Below, one piece after another: positions 53,424 to 64,000 of a stretch of 64,000 nucleotides of DNA. This DNA is from Flaccisagitta enflata (Eukaryota; Chaetognatha; Sagittoidea; Aphragmophora). The notes beneath the pieces were generated by a model. That model searched no databases. It worked only from the letters and a program-made list of their open reading frames with translations, and was not told the DNA's origin. Numbering within the stretch: the first letter of the stretch is position 1; every line of letters begins with the position of its first letter. Position numbers and translations under genes: made by a program. The stretch is taken from assembly GCA_965153355.1 (NCBI GenBank), contig OZ231128.1:15996001-16060000 (forward strand), written 5' to 3'.

Positions 53424-53858
53424 ATGTCGACCTTGTCTGCCCATTTATTAGCGCCGAGTGGATTTCGAGTCACCTCTAAATTGACTCTTCTGCGCACAAA
53501 CAAAGGGCGTGTTTCTGGTGATCGCCAAAAACGTGTTTCTTCCCATGAAACGCATTTACAGCGTGAATGCATATTCAAGAATTTGAATTGTCCCTCGAGA
53601 GAGTAAGGGAAGTGAGTGAGGGAGCCCATGAATGGAGCAGGCGAGCAAAGCCAGCATAGCCAAGCAGAGCGCTGCGGAGCAAGTAAGCAGAGTGAACGGT
53701 GCAAACGAACAAACGTAACGAGCGACCGAGTGGCCCGTTAAAAACGCGATTGACTTCTTGGCGCACAAACAAAGACACGCAAGCCAAACTAAAGGAGATC
53801 CTTTTCGCGCGCGCAATCGGCAAAGACGAAGGATCAGCGTTTAGACGCGAGTTCGAAG
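53424..53858 (+). CDS. Candidate first exon of an unknown gene, split by family C
   Basis: Starts MSTLSAHLLAPSGFRVTSKL and reads to LLRTNK at 53504. After the transposon the same frame resumes as DTQAKLKEILFARAIGKDEG, SAFRREFE, ending GAAG|GTGGGT in phase 1. Lys/Arg-rich amphipathic sequence with codon-like composition; the N terminus would suit a mitochondrial presequence (inference). No further exon was recognised, so this could be chance. Confidence 0.4.
53505..53749 (-). mobile_element. Family C (hAT-like MITE), copy 4
   Basis: Starts GGGCGTGTTTCTGG. TTGACTCTTCTGCGC followed by ACAAACAAAG (53481-53505) recurs as a 25-bp imperfect repeat at 53750-53774. A phase-neutral intron 53509-53774 (C|GTGTTT...CAAAG) would rejoin the flanking frame, although the donor is weak. 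Confidence 0.7.
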
Positions 53859-53924
53859 GTGGGTAATAGATGAAATGGGGTGCAAAGGAAACCCGTTTCC
53901 CTAAATCGCTTCAGTTCTTGTCAT

Positions 53925-54060
53925 TGTCGTTTTTGTCGTCGTCGTCGTTTTTGTCGTCGTCGTCGTTGTTGGTAGCATCGTCTTTGTCGTCGTCGTTTTT
54001 GTCGTCGTCGTCGGTTTTGTCGTCGTCATCATGCTTGGTGAATGTTGATGTTGTCGTCGT
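53925..54060. repeat. GTCGTC/GTTTTT-type repeats
   Basis: Triplet GTC blocks broken by GTTTTT. Confidence 0.85.
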
Positions 54061-54144
54061 CATTGACGTTTTAGATGTTGTTGTTGTTGTCATTGGCCTC
54101 ATTTATGTGGTAGTCTTTAAAGTAGATGTCACTGTGGCTGTTAT

Positions 54145-54900
54145 TGATGTTGTTATTTCCCTGACGTCATTGTGGTTGTTATTGACGTTGTTATTTCCCT
54201 GACGTCATTGTGGTTGTTATTGACGTGGTTATTTCCTTGATGTCATTGTGGTTGTTATTGACGTTGTTATTTCCCTGACGTCATTGTGGTTGTTATTGAC
54301 ATTGTTATTTCCCTGACATCATTGTGGTTGTTATTGACATGGTTATTTCTGGTGTCATTGTGGCTAATATCATTGTGGTTGTAGCTGAAATTGTTATTTC
54401 CCTGACGTCCTTGTAATAGATGTTGTTATTCCCTCTGTTGTGGTTGCTGATATTATTGTGGTTGTTATTGACGTTAACAAAAGCAAAAACTTCCTTTTAG
54501 GGATCACAAACATATATCGGAGGAAACAGTTTAAATTTTTGAGCATTTTGGCATTTTGACGTCGTTTCTTTTACATTGTCGTTGTTCATGCTGTCATTGT
54601 GGTTGTTATTGACATTGTTATTATAAATGTTGTTGTTGATGCTGTCTTTGTGGTTGTTATTGATGTTTTTTTTTTCATTGTTGTTGATGCTGTCATTGTG
54701 GTTCTTATTGACGTAGTTATTTAGTTTTTGATTTTGATGCTGTCATTGTGGTTGTTATTGATGTTATTTTTTCAGTTGTCATTGTGGTTGTCACTGACTT
54801 AATTGTGGTTGTTACTGACATTGTTATTTCCTATGTCGTTGTTGCTGACGTCATTATAGTTGTTATCAACTTCATTACCCTTGTCGTTGTCGCTGACAAC
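54145..54900. repeat. 38-bp tandem repeat and diverged relatives
   Basis: Units of CATTGTGGTTGTTATTGACG followed by TTGTTATTTCCCTGACGT, about six close copies to 54360, then looser copies to 54900. Confidence 0.85.
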
Positions 54901-54934
54901 ATTTTTTATCAGCCATTGCTTGTATATCACGTAA

Positions 54935-55496
54935 CAGGTCGCCCAAGGGCAATATATCGTCAGCGATACCCGTTGCCCTGCTTTGCATGCTGGTGATTGT
55001 GGGTGATGGCTAGATGGCTAGCAGAGCTGAGCAGAGCAGCGGCCCAGAAAGGGACAATGTCCTGTAGAACACGGGGTGACTTCTCCCTGATTGGATTTGT
55101 GAGGCAGGGATTGAAGTCTTGGGGCTGAGATTTGAGCCTTGAGACTGGAATTTGAGCCCTGAGGCTGGGATTTGAGCCTAGAGGCTAGGATTTGGCCTCA
55201 AGGCTGGGATTTGAGCCTTTGTGCTGGGACTTGATCCTCCAGGCTATAATATGCGCCTCCATGCTGGAATTTTAGCCTCCAGGCTGGGATTTGAGCCTTG
55301 AGGCTAGGATCTGAGCCTTGAGGCTAGGATTTGGCCTCATGGCTGGGATATGAGCCTCCAGGCTTGAATTTGAGCCTTGGGGCTGGGATTTGAGCCTCAA
55401 GGCTGGGGGGTACATGTGGAGGAACAAACAAACAAAGGAACAAAAGTTCCCAGTGTTCTACAGGACATCGTCCCCTTTGGGGCCGCTGCCCAAAAG
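54935..55496 (+). mobile_element. Family B, head type 3
   Basis: Head CAGGTCGCCCAAGGGCAAT, arm with TGTCCTGTAGAACACGGG, array of about 14 units (GGCTGGGATTTGAGCCTTGA-like), right arm with GTTCTACAGGACATCG, end CCCAAAAG. The array is of the type-1 kind, so array type and head type are not strictly linked. Confidence 0.85.
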
Positions 55497-55657
55497 CCGT
55501 TTTACAGAAAATCATTAATGATGGTCCATGGTCGCGTGTTTTCTTTTCCATCACCGATGACATTTTTTATAGTTGTTGATAAATGCAATATTCAAAGGAT
55601 CAATGCATGGAGGCAGGCGTCAATATCACCACCCACGCAAACCATTCAGAACACTCA

Positions 55658-55916
55658 GGAGGCGTTTCTAGTCAGAGACAATCGCGTTTTTATTGGGCCA
55701 CTTGGTCGCTCGCTATGTTCATATGCTTGCACCGCTCACTCCGCCCACTCGCTCTGCAGGGCTCCGCTTTGCTCGCTTTGCTCCCTCACTCCATTCATGG
55801 GCTTGCTCACTCACTTCACTCACTCCGTCGTGGGACAGTGAAATTCCTAAATATGTGTTCACGCCGTAAACACTTTCAATGGGAACATACGCGTTTTCAT
55901 CTTCACTAGAAACACG
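55658..55916 (+). mobile_element. Family C (hAT-like MITE), copy 5
   Basis: GGAGGCGTTTCTAGTCAGAG and CACTAGAAACACG ends; CACTCA flanks both sides (55652-55657 and 55917-55922). A short frame (MEAGVNITTHANHSEHS) runs into the left edge and stays in frame after CACTCA for eight codons before AG|GTGAAC; coding status is unclear. Confidence 0.75.
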
Positions 55917-56130
55917 CACTCAATGTCGCCACTAAAGAAGATCATTTCGAGGTGAACATCACTCTACAAATGACGATGGTCGTGAGGCATAGATGTCACC
56001 ATCGCGAGGCCTAATATGGCGATAATGTTTAAGCCTTACGATATTATCAAAGCATATTAATGATATTATGAAAGCTCGATGTCAGGGACAGCATCATGAC
56101 ATGGCGTTGTTTTTATTAACCCGGTAGAAT

Positions 56131-56345
56131 CATGCCTTTGCCTTTGCCTTTGTCTTTGCCTTTTGCCTCTTGCCTTTTGCCTTTTGCCTTTTGCCTTTTG
56201 CCTTTTGCCTTTTGCCTTTTGTCTTTGCCTTTGCCTTTGCCTTTGCCTGTGCCTTTGCCTTTGCCTTTGCCTTTGCCTTTGCCTTTTGCCTTTTACCTTT
56301 TGCCTTTGCCTTTGCCTATGCTTATGCCAATGTCTATGCCTCTGT
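56131..56345. repeat. (TTTGCC)n and (TTTTGCC)n repeat
   Basis: 6- and 7-bp units interleaved. Confidence 0.95.
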
Positions 56346-56749
56346 CTAGGCCTAAGTTTTTGCCTAAGCCGTACTGGTGACTCAATACCCGGATTATTAT
56401 TTGCCCAAATGTCGTTACCAAAGAATGTGTTGAGGGGCGGAGTTATGATTGTCACCGGCAAAGATCATCACAAAAGCGCTAAAGCTCGCAGATATCATTC
56501 ATCGACATTCTTTTAACTTTTTTTTCTTCTTTCTAAACTATGTTTTGATTCTTCCATCAGTTCTATCATGAGTTGGACGTGTTTGGGAATTGAAAAAGAG
56601 AGAACTGCGACCCTTCTCCGCAAAATGGACCCTTGGAATACATTGAGAGAGAGAGAGAGAAAATTCTTACCGCAAGCTTTTGGCCTACGGTGCCCTATGG
56701 AAGCTTCGAAAAATAGCGTAGGAGTAGGATTTAAGTTAGTTTCTTTTTT

Positions 56750-57142
56750 TTTTTTGTCACTCTATATCCCGCTATGTCGGTCGCACGATCGGTCTGTCGG
56801 TCAGTTGGGCAGTTAGTCCATAGCACTTAGCTTTTACGGCCCTTATGGGCGGCTTTTGTAATCATGCCTCTGATGATATTTTTGATAAATGATTTTTGTC
56901 ACTGCCCCTGCCCAATTGATCTAGATTATGATTTTTGTCGTATTTCATTTTGAAAAAGAAAAAGTCAACGAAAACAAAAAAATCGCACGGTCTGTCAGAT
57001 GGGCAGTTGGTCCGTAAAACTTTGCTTTTATGGCCCGTTTGAGTGGTTTTAGCATTTATGCCGCTGTTTGATAAACAATTTTTATCATTGCCCCTGCCCA
57101 CCCGCACGTGGGTTTGGTAGGCGTGTATCCGGCCTTGTTTCA
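56750..57142 (-). mobile_element. Two overlapping family A remnants
   Basis: GTCGGTC core near 56776 with CACTGCCCCTGCCCAATTG, then a second core and CCCCTGCCCACCCGCACG with the inverted head GGCGTGTATCCGGCCTTGTT at the end. Confidence 0.65.
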
Positions 57143-57280
57143 ATAATCACGTCACCTGAGCCATAAGTGGAAAAAGTTTGATCCATTTTAAGATGTCAAA
57201 GAGTAATGATCGCCCTCATTCTATTTTCTCTTTCAATTTATCGAAAATCGATCTAGATTATGATTTGTTCTTGTCTTTTT

Positions 57281-57431
57281 CGTCGTGGACACGCAACTCT
57301 ACACTTTGACGTGTCGGTCGGTAGGTAGGTCCGTCCGTCCGTCGGAAACAATTTTGAATTCCGAGCGGTTTCCTTATTACTGATTCTGCCTAACCGTCCG
57401 CGACTGGATTGCCGTGTATTCGGCCTTGTTT
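57281..57431 (-). mobile_element. Family A element
   Basis: Worn tail GTCGTGGACACGCAACT, CTACACTTTGACGTG, GTCC core, TTCCGAGCGG, then the inverted head CGGCCTTGTT preceded by CCGCGACTGGATTGCCGTG. Confidence 0.8.
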
Positions 57432-58135
57432 CATTTTAAAGAAGAAAAAGACGACAATCACTAAAAATAAGCTGACATTTATGAGGATTTTGTCTTTGTC
57501 TTCAACATTGTCTTTGTCTTACAAATTCGCTTTCATAAATACCCCCTTTATACTAAAATGAATTAGTTAAAGAAATGTGTTCATATCTCATTTAATCTGC
57601 AGAAAAAGGAGCTAATGGTTATCTGAAAATTCAGATTTTGTTTACTTTGATCGGAGATGTAAAAATAATTCATCTCCCAATCCTGGATTTCAAGTGTGAA
57701 TTGGATTTTTATATTCCTTTGCTTGAGGGAAAATGGTTTAAAAGAAAAAAAAAAGAAAAAGGAAAAGCAGAAGAAAGGAAAAAGCCCACTCTAATAAATT
57801 AGGGGTTTGTTTTGGAGTGGGCGGGTGATGTGTTAAAGGCGGAGAGGTTTTTTTTTCTTTTCTTTTCTTCCATTCGCCATTTCGAGAGCTTTTGCCAATA
57901 AGGAGAAGCTGTAATTCTCCTGGCAACGAGAAACAACGTATACCGTGAGTTTTACCGTTTGCCCATCTTCTCAAGAGTTTTTAAAGTCCATCCGTCTGGC
58001 TTCCAGCCGTCATGGCATGTGTCATTCTTGTTGATATTTCTGTCTGTCATTCCCACCGTTTTATGTGTAAGTCTGTGTTTCCTAATGTTTATCTTGACTG
58101 ATGTTTTTCTTTTCATTTCTTTTTATGTCATTGGT
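57432..58135. other. Unassigned sequence
   Basis: A/T-rich. The minus-strand frame at 57738-57974 is purine-tract derived and not called. Confidence 0.45.
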
Positions 58136-58149
58136 TGCCCGGTTGGTTT

Positions 58150-58280
58150 GCTTGTGTGTCTGTTTGTTTGTTTATTCATTTGTTTGTTTGTTCGTTTGCT
58201 TGTTTGTTTATGTATTTGTTCGTCTGTCTGTTTGTTTGTTTGTTTGTTTGTTTGTTTGTTTGTTTGTTGGTTGGTTAATT
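58150..58280. repeat. (TTTG)n microsatellite
   Basis: Impure then pure TTTG units. Confidence 0.93.
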
Positions 58281-58335
58281 ACTTTCTGTTGCTGGAGAGG
58301 TAAATCAAATTTTGAGTTAGTTGGAATTTTTAAAA

Positions 58336-58500
58336 CATGGCCGAATACACGGCTAACTAAATCGCGTGCGGGTGGGCAGGGGTAGTGACAAAAAACAATC
58401 TCATAGTTTGTGAAGGGAAAGTGATGCAGAAAGTGCCTGTATACGCCAAAAAAACAAAGTTGACCAACTCACCGACATGGTTGCTTAGAAAACAACTAAA
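58336..58500 (+). mobile_element. Family A head, decayed
   Basis: AACATGGCCGAATACACGGC, AATCGCGTGCGGGTGGGCAG; a GACC core trace; no hairpin tail. Confidence 0.65.
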
Positions 58501-58537
58501 CAGGAGAATAGGGCGTATGTGGTTGATGGGAGAATGA

Positions 58538-59070
58538 AACTAGTCATCCAAGGATCGCACAAGGTCAGCGGTACCCGATTCCCTGCTCGGAGTAATCCAC
58601 TGAAGAAGTGGAGAGCAGGGCTGCAGCCCCATAGGGCTGATGTCCAGTAGAAAATGGGTGAATTTCCAGACGTCCTAAGGGGGAGGGGGATAATCCAAGC
58701 CTGAGATGAGTGATTTAGACCACTTAAGGCATATTTGAGGGCTGAAGGGCAGAATTTAGGTTTGGAGAGCAGATTTTAGGTTTTGAGGGCAAATTGAGGC
58801 ACGGAGGGCTGAGTGGATGCTTGTAAGACTGATTGAAGGTCTGGAGGGTAGATTTGAGGTCTTGAGGGCAGATTTGAGGCATGGGGGGCTCATTTGAAGC
58901 CTGGAGGGCTAATTTGTGGCCTGGAGGGCTAAATAGAGGTTTGGGAGGGCTAATTTGAGGCCTTGATGGTCAACGGGGGTATGGACAGACAGACAATTGG
59001 ACAAATCGATGGATTCCCCCCTGTGTTCTACACGACATCGGCTATTTGGGGCTGCTATCCAAAAAGGTTT
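58538..59070 (+). mobile_element. Family B, head type 2
   Basis: Head TAGTCATCCAAGGATCGC, arm with TTTCCAGACGTCC, array of GGCCTGGAGGGCTAATTTG units, tail TTCTACACGACATCGG...CCAAAAAGG. Confidence 0.82.
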
Positions 59071-59089
59071 TGAGGTCGATGGGATAGAG

Positions 59090-60410
59090 AGGTATGGTTG
59101 CCAGGTTGATGGGAGATGGAATCACGGTTGTGAGGCTGATGGAAGCTTGAATGAAGATTATGAAGATTATGAACTGTAATGTTGATGGGAGAGTTGATTA
59201 AGATTGTGTTGCAGATGGGATGGAAACAATTTCTGAGATTTATTTGAGAACGGATGAAAGTGGTGATGTTGATGGGAGAAGGGATTTGGTGGTTAGGTTC
59301 ATGGATAAATTATGGTTATGTCGCTGATAATGAAAAATCCGATAAGGTCTGTAAGGTTTGTGGATCAGTTTAAGTTTGTAAGGTTTGTAAGGTAAGAGAT
59401 TTCATTTTGGTGGTGAGGTTACTGGAAAGCAGATTACGGTTACAAGGTTGGAAGGTTTTTTTTTCTTTTTTTTTTTTTTTGATTATATATATTCTTTGTA
59501 ATCACACATGAAATGTGTTGAGCGTGGACAAAACAACAAAAATGGAGAACAAAAACATAAAAATACAAAACTACATTACAGAAGATTGAAAATAGGACTT
59601 AATCAGTCTATCATTAAGATTGATTATGTGGTAAATGGGGAAACAGATGAGAGCAGATGAGAGAGAAGATCAAGGTAGGAAGGTTGATGGGAGATGGAGT
59701 GAATTTTGTGAGGTTGATGGGGGATGGTATAAAGTTTGTGAGGTGGAAGGCAGATTGGTTTATGTTTGTGAGGTTGATGGGAGATGGGATTATAGTTGTG
59801 AGGTTGAAGGACGATTGGATTATGGTTGTGAGGTTGAAGGAAGATTGGATTAAGGTTGTGAGGTTGATGGGAGATGGGATCTATTTTGTGAGGTTGAAGG
59901 GAGATTGGATTATCGTTGTGAGGTTGAAGGAAGATTGGATTAAGGTTGTGAGGTTGAAGGAAGATTAGATAATGGTTGTGAGGTTGGAGGAAGATTGGAT
60001 TAGCTTTGTGAGGTTTATGGGAGGTGAGATAAATTTTGTGAGGTTGAAGGAAGATTGGATTATGGTTGTGAGATTGAAGCAAGATTGGATGATGGTTGCG
60101 AGGTTGAAGAAAGATTGGATGAAGGTTGTGAGGTTGATGGGAGATGGGATCTATTTTGTGAGGTTGAAGGGAGATTGGATTATCGTTGTGAGGTTGAAGG
60201 AAGATTGGATTAAGGTTGTGAGGTTGAAGGAAGATTAGATCATGGTTGTGAGGTTGGAGGAAGATTGGATTAGCTTTGTGAGGTTTATGGGAGGTGAGAT
60301 AAATTTTGTGAGGTTGAAGGAAGATTGGATTATGGTTGTGAGATTGAAGCAAGATTGGATAATGGTTGCGAGGTTGAAGAAAGATTGGATTAAGGTTGTG
60401 AGGTTGTCGA
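59090..60410. repeat. 30-bp satellite with 270-bp higher-order repeat
   Basis: The unit is GGTTGTGAGGTTGAAGGAAG plus ATTGGATTAT. It is loose before 59640 and regular to 60400. Block 59861-60120 recurs at 60131-60390, so nine 30-bp units form a 270-bp higher-order unit. Because 30 is a multiple of three, a 276-residue frame (59624-60454, minus) of NPIFLQPHNL decapeptides stays open. Confidence 0.9.
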
Positions 60411-60587
60411 CGAGTTAGCTGAGGAGGGATGGGTTTCCATTTGTCACGGGCCATTACCTAGTTTTGGGCTAATTGAAAAAAAGACCATCATTGAAAAGAA
60501 AGACCATCAATACTTCACCAACCGGCGAAAGGAGGAGAAAAAAGACAATGAGACTGCACGAAAAAGAGAAACAAGAAAAGAAAACAG

Positions 60588-60905
60588 ATCGCCAAAGGGT
60601 AATATTTGGTCAGCAATACCCGTTGCCCTGCTTTGCATGACTGTGAATTTGAGCAAGGAGAACTAAAGGAGACAAAATCCTGTAGAACACAGGGGGACTT
60701 TCATTCCTCCTGCTTAAGAAAGTTGATGAGGCACTAAATAGGTCTGATTGAGGGAGTTTGGTGGTATGAATGCTTGTTAAAGGGCTGATAAATATGATAA
60801 AGATGTCTGGGCTGATCTGAAGGCTGAGAGGGTTGATTTCAAACCTGGGCTGGTTTTTTTGAGGTCTGAGAGGGCGGACTTAAGGCCTCAGAGGACAGAT
60901 AACAG
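60588..60905 (+). mobile_element. Family B head type 3, truncated
   Basis: Head CAGATCGCCAAAGGGTAAT, GGTCAGCAATACCCGTTGCC, AATCCTGTAGAACACAGG and a short array; no right arm. Confidence 0.7.
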
Positions 60906-61001
60906 GGTGTGCAAAATTGTCTGCACAAAGCACTTAATTTTCTCAACAAGGCCAACACCTATAAGTCGCGTGCAAAACAAAAATAACTGAATTGACTTGA
61001 C

Positions 61002-61611
61002 TAACCTTGGGGACATAAAAAATGGCGGATTTTGGAAAACTAATTCTATTTACTTTAAATTGAGAAAAACTATAAAAAATTGGTGACCATTTTGAAGCTC
61101 TGCGAAAGATCTTTCAAATGAGACGTTGCTGGTTGTCCTAGCTTTTTTCGTTTAGAAATGGCACTGGGATGAAAACAGGTTGTCTGGAATTTGAGAATTC
61201 ACAAAAGGATTTGCATGTTTTTGTTTGTTGAAACATAGAAACTAAACGCATTGAGTAAGAAATTCGTTCTTGGCGCCATTTTGAAGAAAATTCGAAGCTC
61301 TTTAATTTGCTCATGGATATCAAGTAGCTGTGGCAATTCTGAATTGCATTATTAAGAAAAACGTTGAAACAAAAATTGCTAATCGAAAAAAAGACAACAT
61401 TTGCCCTTTTTCCAATCTGTGATATTTTTCTTCAAACCTATGCCATTTCTAAACGAATAAAGCTACAGATACCAGACACGACTCAAATGAAAGATTTTTT
61501 GAAGGGCTTTACAGGCATCACCAATTTTAATCCATTTTTCTTACTTTATATTGCGTTATGGTTCAAAAGAAAGGTTTCAAAAATCCGCCATTTTTTTTGT
61601 CCCCAAGGTTA
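61002..61611. mobile_element. MITE family H (TA-flanked)
   Basis: TAACCTTGGGGACATAAAAA and ATGGCGGATTTT recur inverted to 61611. Internal TTTCGTTTAGAAATGGCA recalls family D, suggesting related ancestry. Confidence 0.85.
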
Positions 61612-61624
61612 CTTATTGAATCTC

Positions 61625-62410
61625 TTTATTGACTCAAACCAGACTTAAACCAGACTCAAACCAGACTTAAACCAGACCTAAACCAGACTCAAACCAGAAT
61701 TTAACCAGACTTAATCCGGACTTAAACCAGACATAAACCAGACCTAAATCTGACCTAAACCAGACCTAAGCCAAAACTAAACCAGACCTAAACCAGACTT
61801 CAACCAGACATAAACCAGACATAAACCAGACATAAACCAGACATAAACCAGACTTAAACCAGACTTAAACGAGACTCAAACCAAACCTTAACAAAACTTA
61901 AACCAGACTAAAACCAGACTTAAAGCAGACTTAAACGAGACTTTAACTAAACTTAAACCAGACTTAAACCAGACTTTAGCCAGACTTGAACCATCTTAAA
62001 CCAGACCTAAACCAGACCTAAACCAGACCTAAACCAGACCTAAACCAGACATAAACCAGAATCAATCCAGATGTAAACCAGACATAAACCAGACTTAAAT
62101 CAGACCTAAACCAGACCTAAACCAGACTTAAACAGACTTAAACCCGACTTAATCCAGACTCAAACCAGACTTAAACCAGACTTAAACCAGACTTAAACCA
62201 GACCCAAACCAGCCTTAAACCAAACTTAAACCAGACCTGAACCAGACTTAATCCAGACTTAAACCAGACTTTAACCAGACTTTAACAAAACTTAAACCAA
62301 ACTTAAACCAGACTTCAACCAGACTTAAACCAGGCATAAACCAGACTTAAACTATACTTAAACCAAACTTAAACCAGACATAGACCAGACATTAACCAGA
62401 CTTAAACCAC
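61625..62410. repeat. 11-bp satellite (ACCAGACTTAA)
   Basis: About 70 units of ACCAGACTTAA / ACCAGACCTAA. Confidence 0.95.
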
Positions 62411-62815
62411 ACCTTAAGAAAAATGACTAAAAGTGGCTCAAAATGACCAAGAATGACTTAAAATGACTTGAGATGACTTGAGATGACTAAAAATGACTCG
62501 AGATGACATAAAATGATGCAAACTGACAAAAACTACAAAAGCCCAAAAAAAAAACTTAGAATGACTTATAATGACTTATAATGACTTAAAATGACTTAAA
62601 ATGAATTAAAATGACTTAGCATGACTTAAAATGACTTAAAATGACTTATAAAAACTTAAAATGACAAAAATAACAAAAAATGATGAAATGACTTAGATGA
62701 CTAAAAATGACTCAAAATGACTGGAAATGACATATAATGACTTAAAATGACTTAAAATGACTTAAAATGACTTAAAATAACCTAATATGACATAAAATGA
62801 CGCAAAACAACAAAA
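62411..62815. repeat. 10-bp satellite (AAAATGACTT)
   Basis: About 35 imperfect units, directly after the 11-bp satellite. Confidence 0.93.
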
Positions 62816-62824
62816 AAAAGCAAA

Positions 62825-62920
62825 GTGTTACTGACCGACCGACCGACCGACGGACCGACCGACGGACCGATCGACAGACGGACGAAGCGGGTCATAGAGT
62901 CGCGTGCACGCGACTAAAAA
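62825..62920 (+). mobile_element. Family A tail
   Basis: GACC core, CGGGTCATAGAGTCG, hairpin AGTCGCGTGCACGCGACT and AAAAA; the head has been replaced by the satellite. Confidence 0.8.
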
Positions 62921-63455
62921 CCGTAGAAGATAAAGATTTATGAAAGCATGAGTGGTAAGTATGAAAAAGTATACTTTTTAGTAATCAAAACTAGAATTCA
63001 CATAGTCAGTAATAAAACTTTTTAGGTATATTCTACTCTGATAAAAAAGTTACTTAGAATATATTTTATGAAAATAATCTGAAATTCTGTTTTTAATATT
63101 TTTTGCTCTTTAGGCTTAGTTTATTTGCTTCAGTGAGCTTCATTCATGTTAATATAATTAACCTCCCTCAGCATAATGTGTGCCAAGCAAAGAATATTAT
63201 CATTGAGTAGTCACAAGTACAAAAATCTATGATATTGTTACCTATTTTGCCTATGAAATAAAATCCTGTCAAAATCAAAATCTTCAAATCATTTGACTAC
63301 CATAGTGACAGAGGTTACAGAAAATACCTGCAATCACTTTTAGCTTCTAGTATGACTAACTGGGGTAATCTGGTCCAAATTTCATGATGCTGGGTCACTT
63401 TTAAGTATAGTTTTCTTTCTATGAAGCAAATGCGGATAATTTTACACTCCCTGTT
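62921..63455. other. Unassigned sequence
   Basis: AT-rich; nothing recognised. Confidence 0.5.
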
Positions 63456-63838
63456 ATGAGGCCTGAGAGGATAAATTTGAGGTTTGAAAGGATAGAGTTG
63501 AGGACTAATGGGCCTAGTTTGAGGCCTGAAAGGCTTGGAAGTTATGATTTGAGGGTTGAGAGGTCTGATTTGAGGTCTGAAAAGGCTGATTTGAAGCTTG
63601 ATAGGGCTGATTTGAGGCCTGAGAGGGTGGATTATACGCCTGAGAGGTGGATTTGAGGCCTGAGAGTCCCGATTTGAGGCTTGAGTGGCCTTATTTGAGG
63701 CCTGAGAGGACTGATTTGAGGTTTGAGATGCCTAATTTTAGGTCAATATAGGGGGGGGGGAACAAATGATCAAACGGACAAACGAAAGTCCCCCTGTGTT
63801 TTACAAGACTGCGTCCCCTTTGGAGCCGCTGCCCAAAA
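63456..63838 (+). mobile_element. Family B right half
   Basis: Array of GAGGCCTGAGAGG units, then CGAACGAAAGTCCCCCTGTG-like arm and GAGCCGCTGCCCAAAAAG. The head is absent. Confidence 0.8.
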
Positions 63839-63914
63839 AGACATTGTGCAAAATGGACTCTGATATCCGCTTGCTCTTTCTCACTGTAAGAACCACCGTA
63901 TAAAGCCGCGAAAT

Positions 63915-64000
63915 TGCCGCTATATAAGAGACTTTGTCCGTCTGTCGGTCCTTTGGTCCATCAGTCCTTTGGTATGTTGGTCTGTCAGATTGTCTGTCTG
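63915..64000 (-). mobile_element. Family A element cut by the window end
   Basis: CTATATAAGAGACTTTGTCC, then a GTCSGTCC core. The head would lie beyond the window. Confidence 0.65.

Overview
This window looks like accessory, repeat-rich DNA from an animal nuclear genome, most likely an arthropod and possibly a crustacean (low confidence on the group). Evidence: spliced genes with GT-AG introns, a TATA box followed at the expected distance by an arthropod-type TCAGT initiator, an l(2)efl-like small heat shock protein, a full-length BEL/Pao retrotransposon and very many microsatellites. Coding DNA is a small minority; most of the long open frames are microsatellites or satellites read as protein.

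Genes. (1) 1420-10798, + strand: a ten-exon gene for a predicted 716-residue secreted protein built from three copies of an unrecognised four-cysteine helical module, acidic and glycine-rich linkers, GRPG repeats and a GPGPX pentapeptide tail; every intron is phase 1. (2) 27817 down to 11582, - strand: the 5' exons of an MFS transporter of the oxalate/formate-antiporter or monocarboxylate-transporter-like type; its 14.6-kb second intron holds the BEL element, and gene 1 lies downstream on the other strand. (3) 43418-51982, + strand: a five-exon, 197-residue small heat shock protein. (4) 53424-53858, + strand: a candidate first exon of an unknown gene, split by a small transposon.

Mobile DNA. 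A complete BEL/Pao element (13093-22683, 5-bp target duplication, almost identical LTRs, one intact 1807-codon Gag-Pol frame) sits inside an older repeat. Three non-autonomous families dominate the rest. Family A is Helentron-associated-like: a GGCCGGATACACGGC head, a GTCC microsatellite core and a hairpin tail. Family B is a structured foldback element with a hairpin head, long inverted repeats around a 20-21-bp tandem array, and an A-rich tail; copies chain head to tail (12148-25498) or nest three deep (41469-43141). Family C is hAT-like (GGGCG...CGCCC ends, about 8-bp target duplications); two copies interrupt coding exons in frame. Several TA-flanked MITEs, a 2.8-kb inverted repeat with its own nested palindromes, and satellites with 8, 10, 11, 30, 38, 94 and about 135-bp units fill much of the remainder.

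The strongest candidates for something new are the four-cysteine secreted protein, the family B and A elements whose hairpin stems change by paired substitutions between subfamilies, the possible introner behaviour of family C, and an array of decoy 3' splice sites before the last exon of the heat shock gene. All gene models rest on reading frames, splice consensus and remembered family motifs; no alignment or expression data were available.
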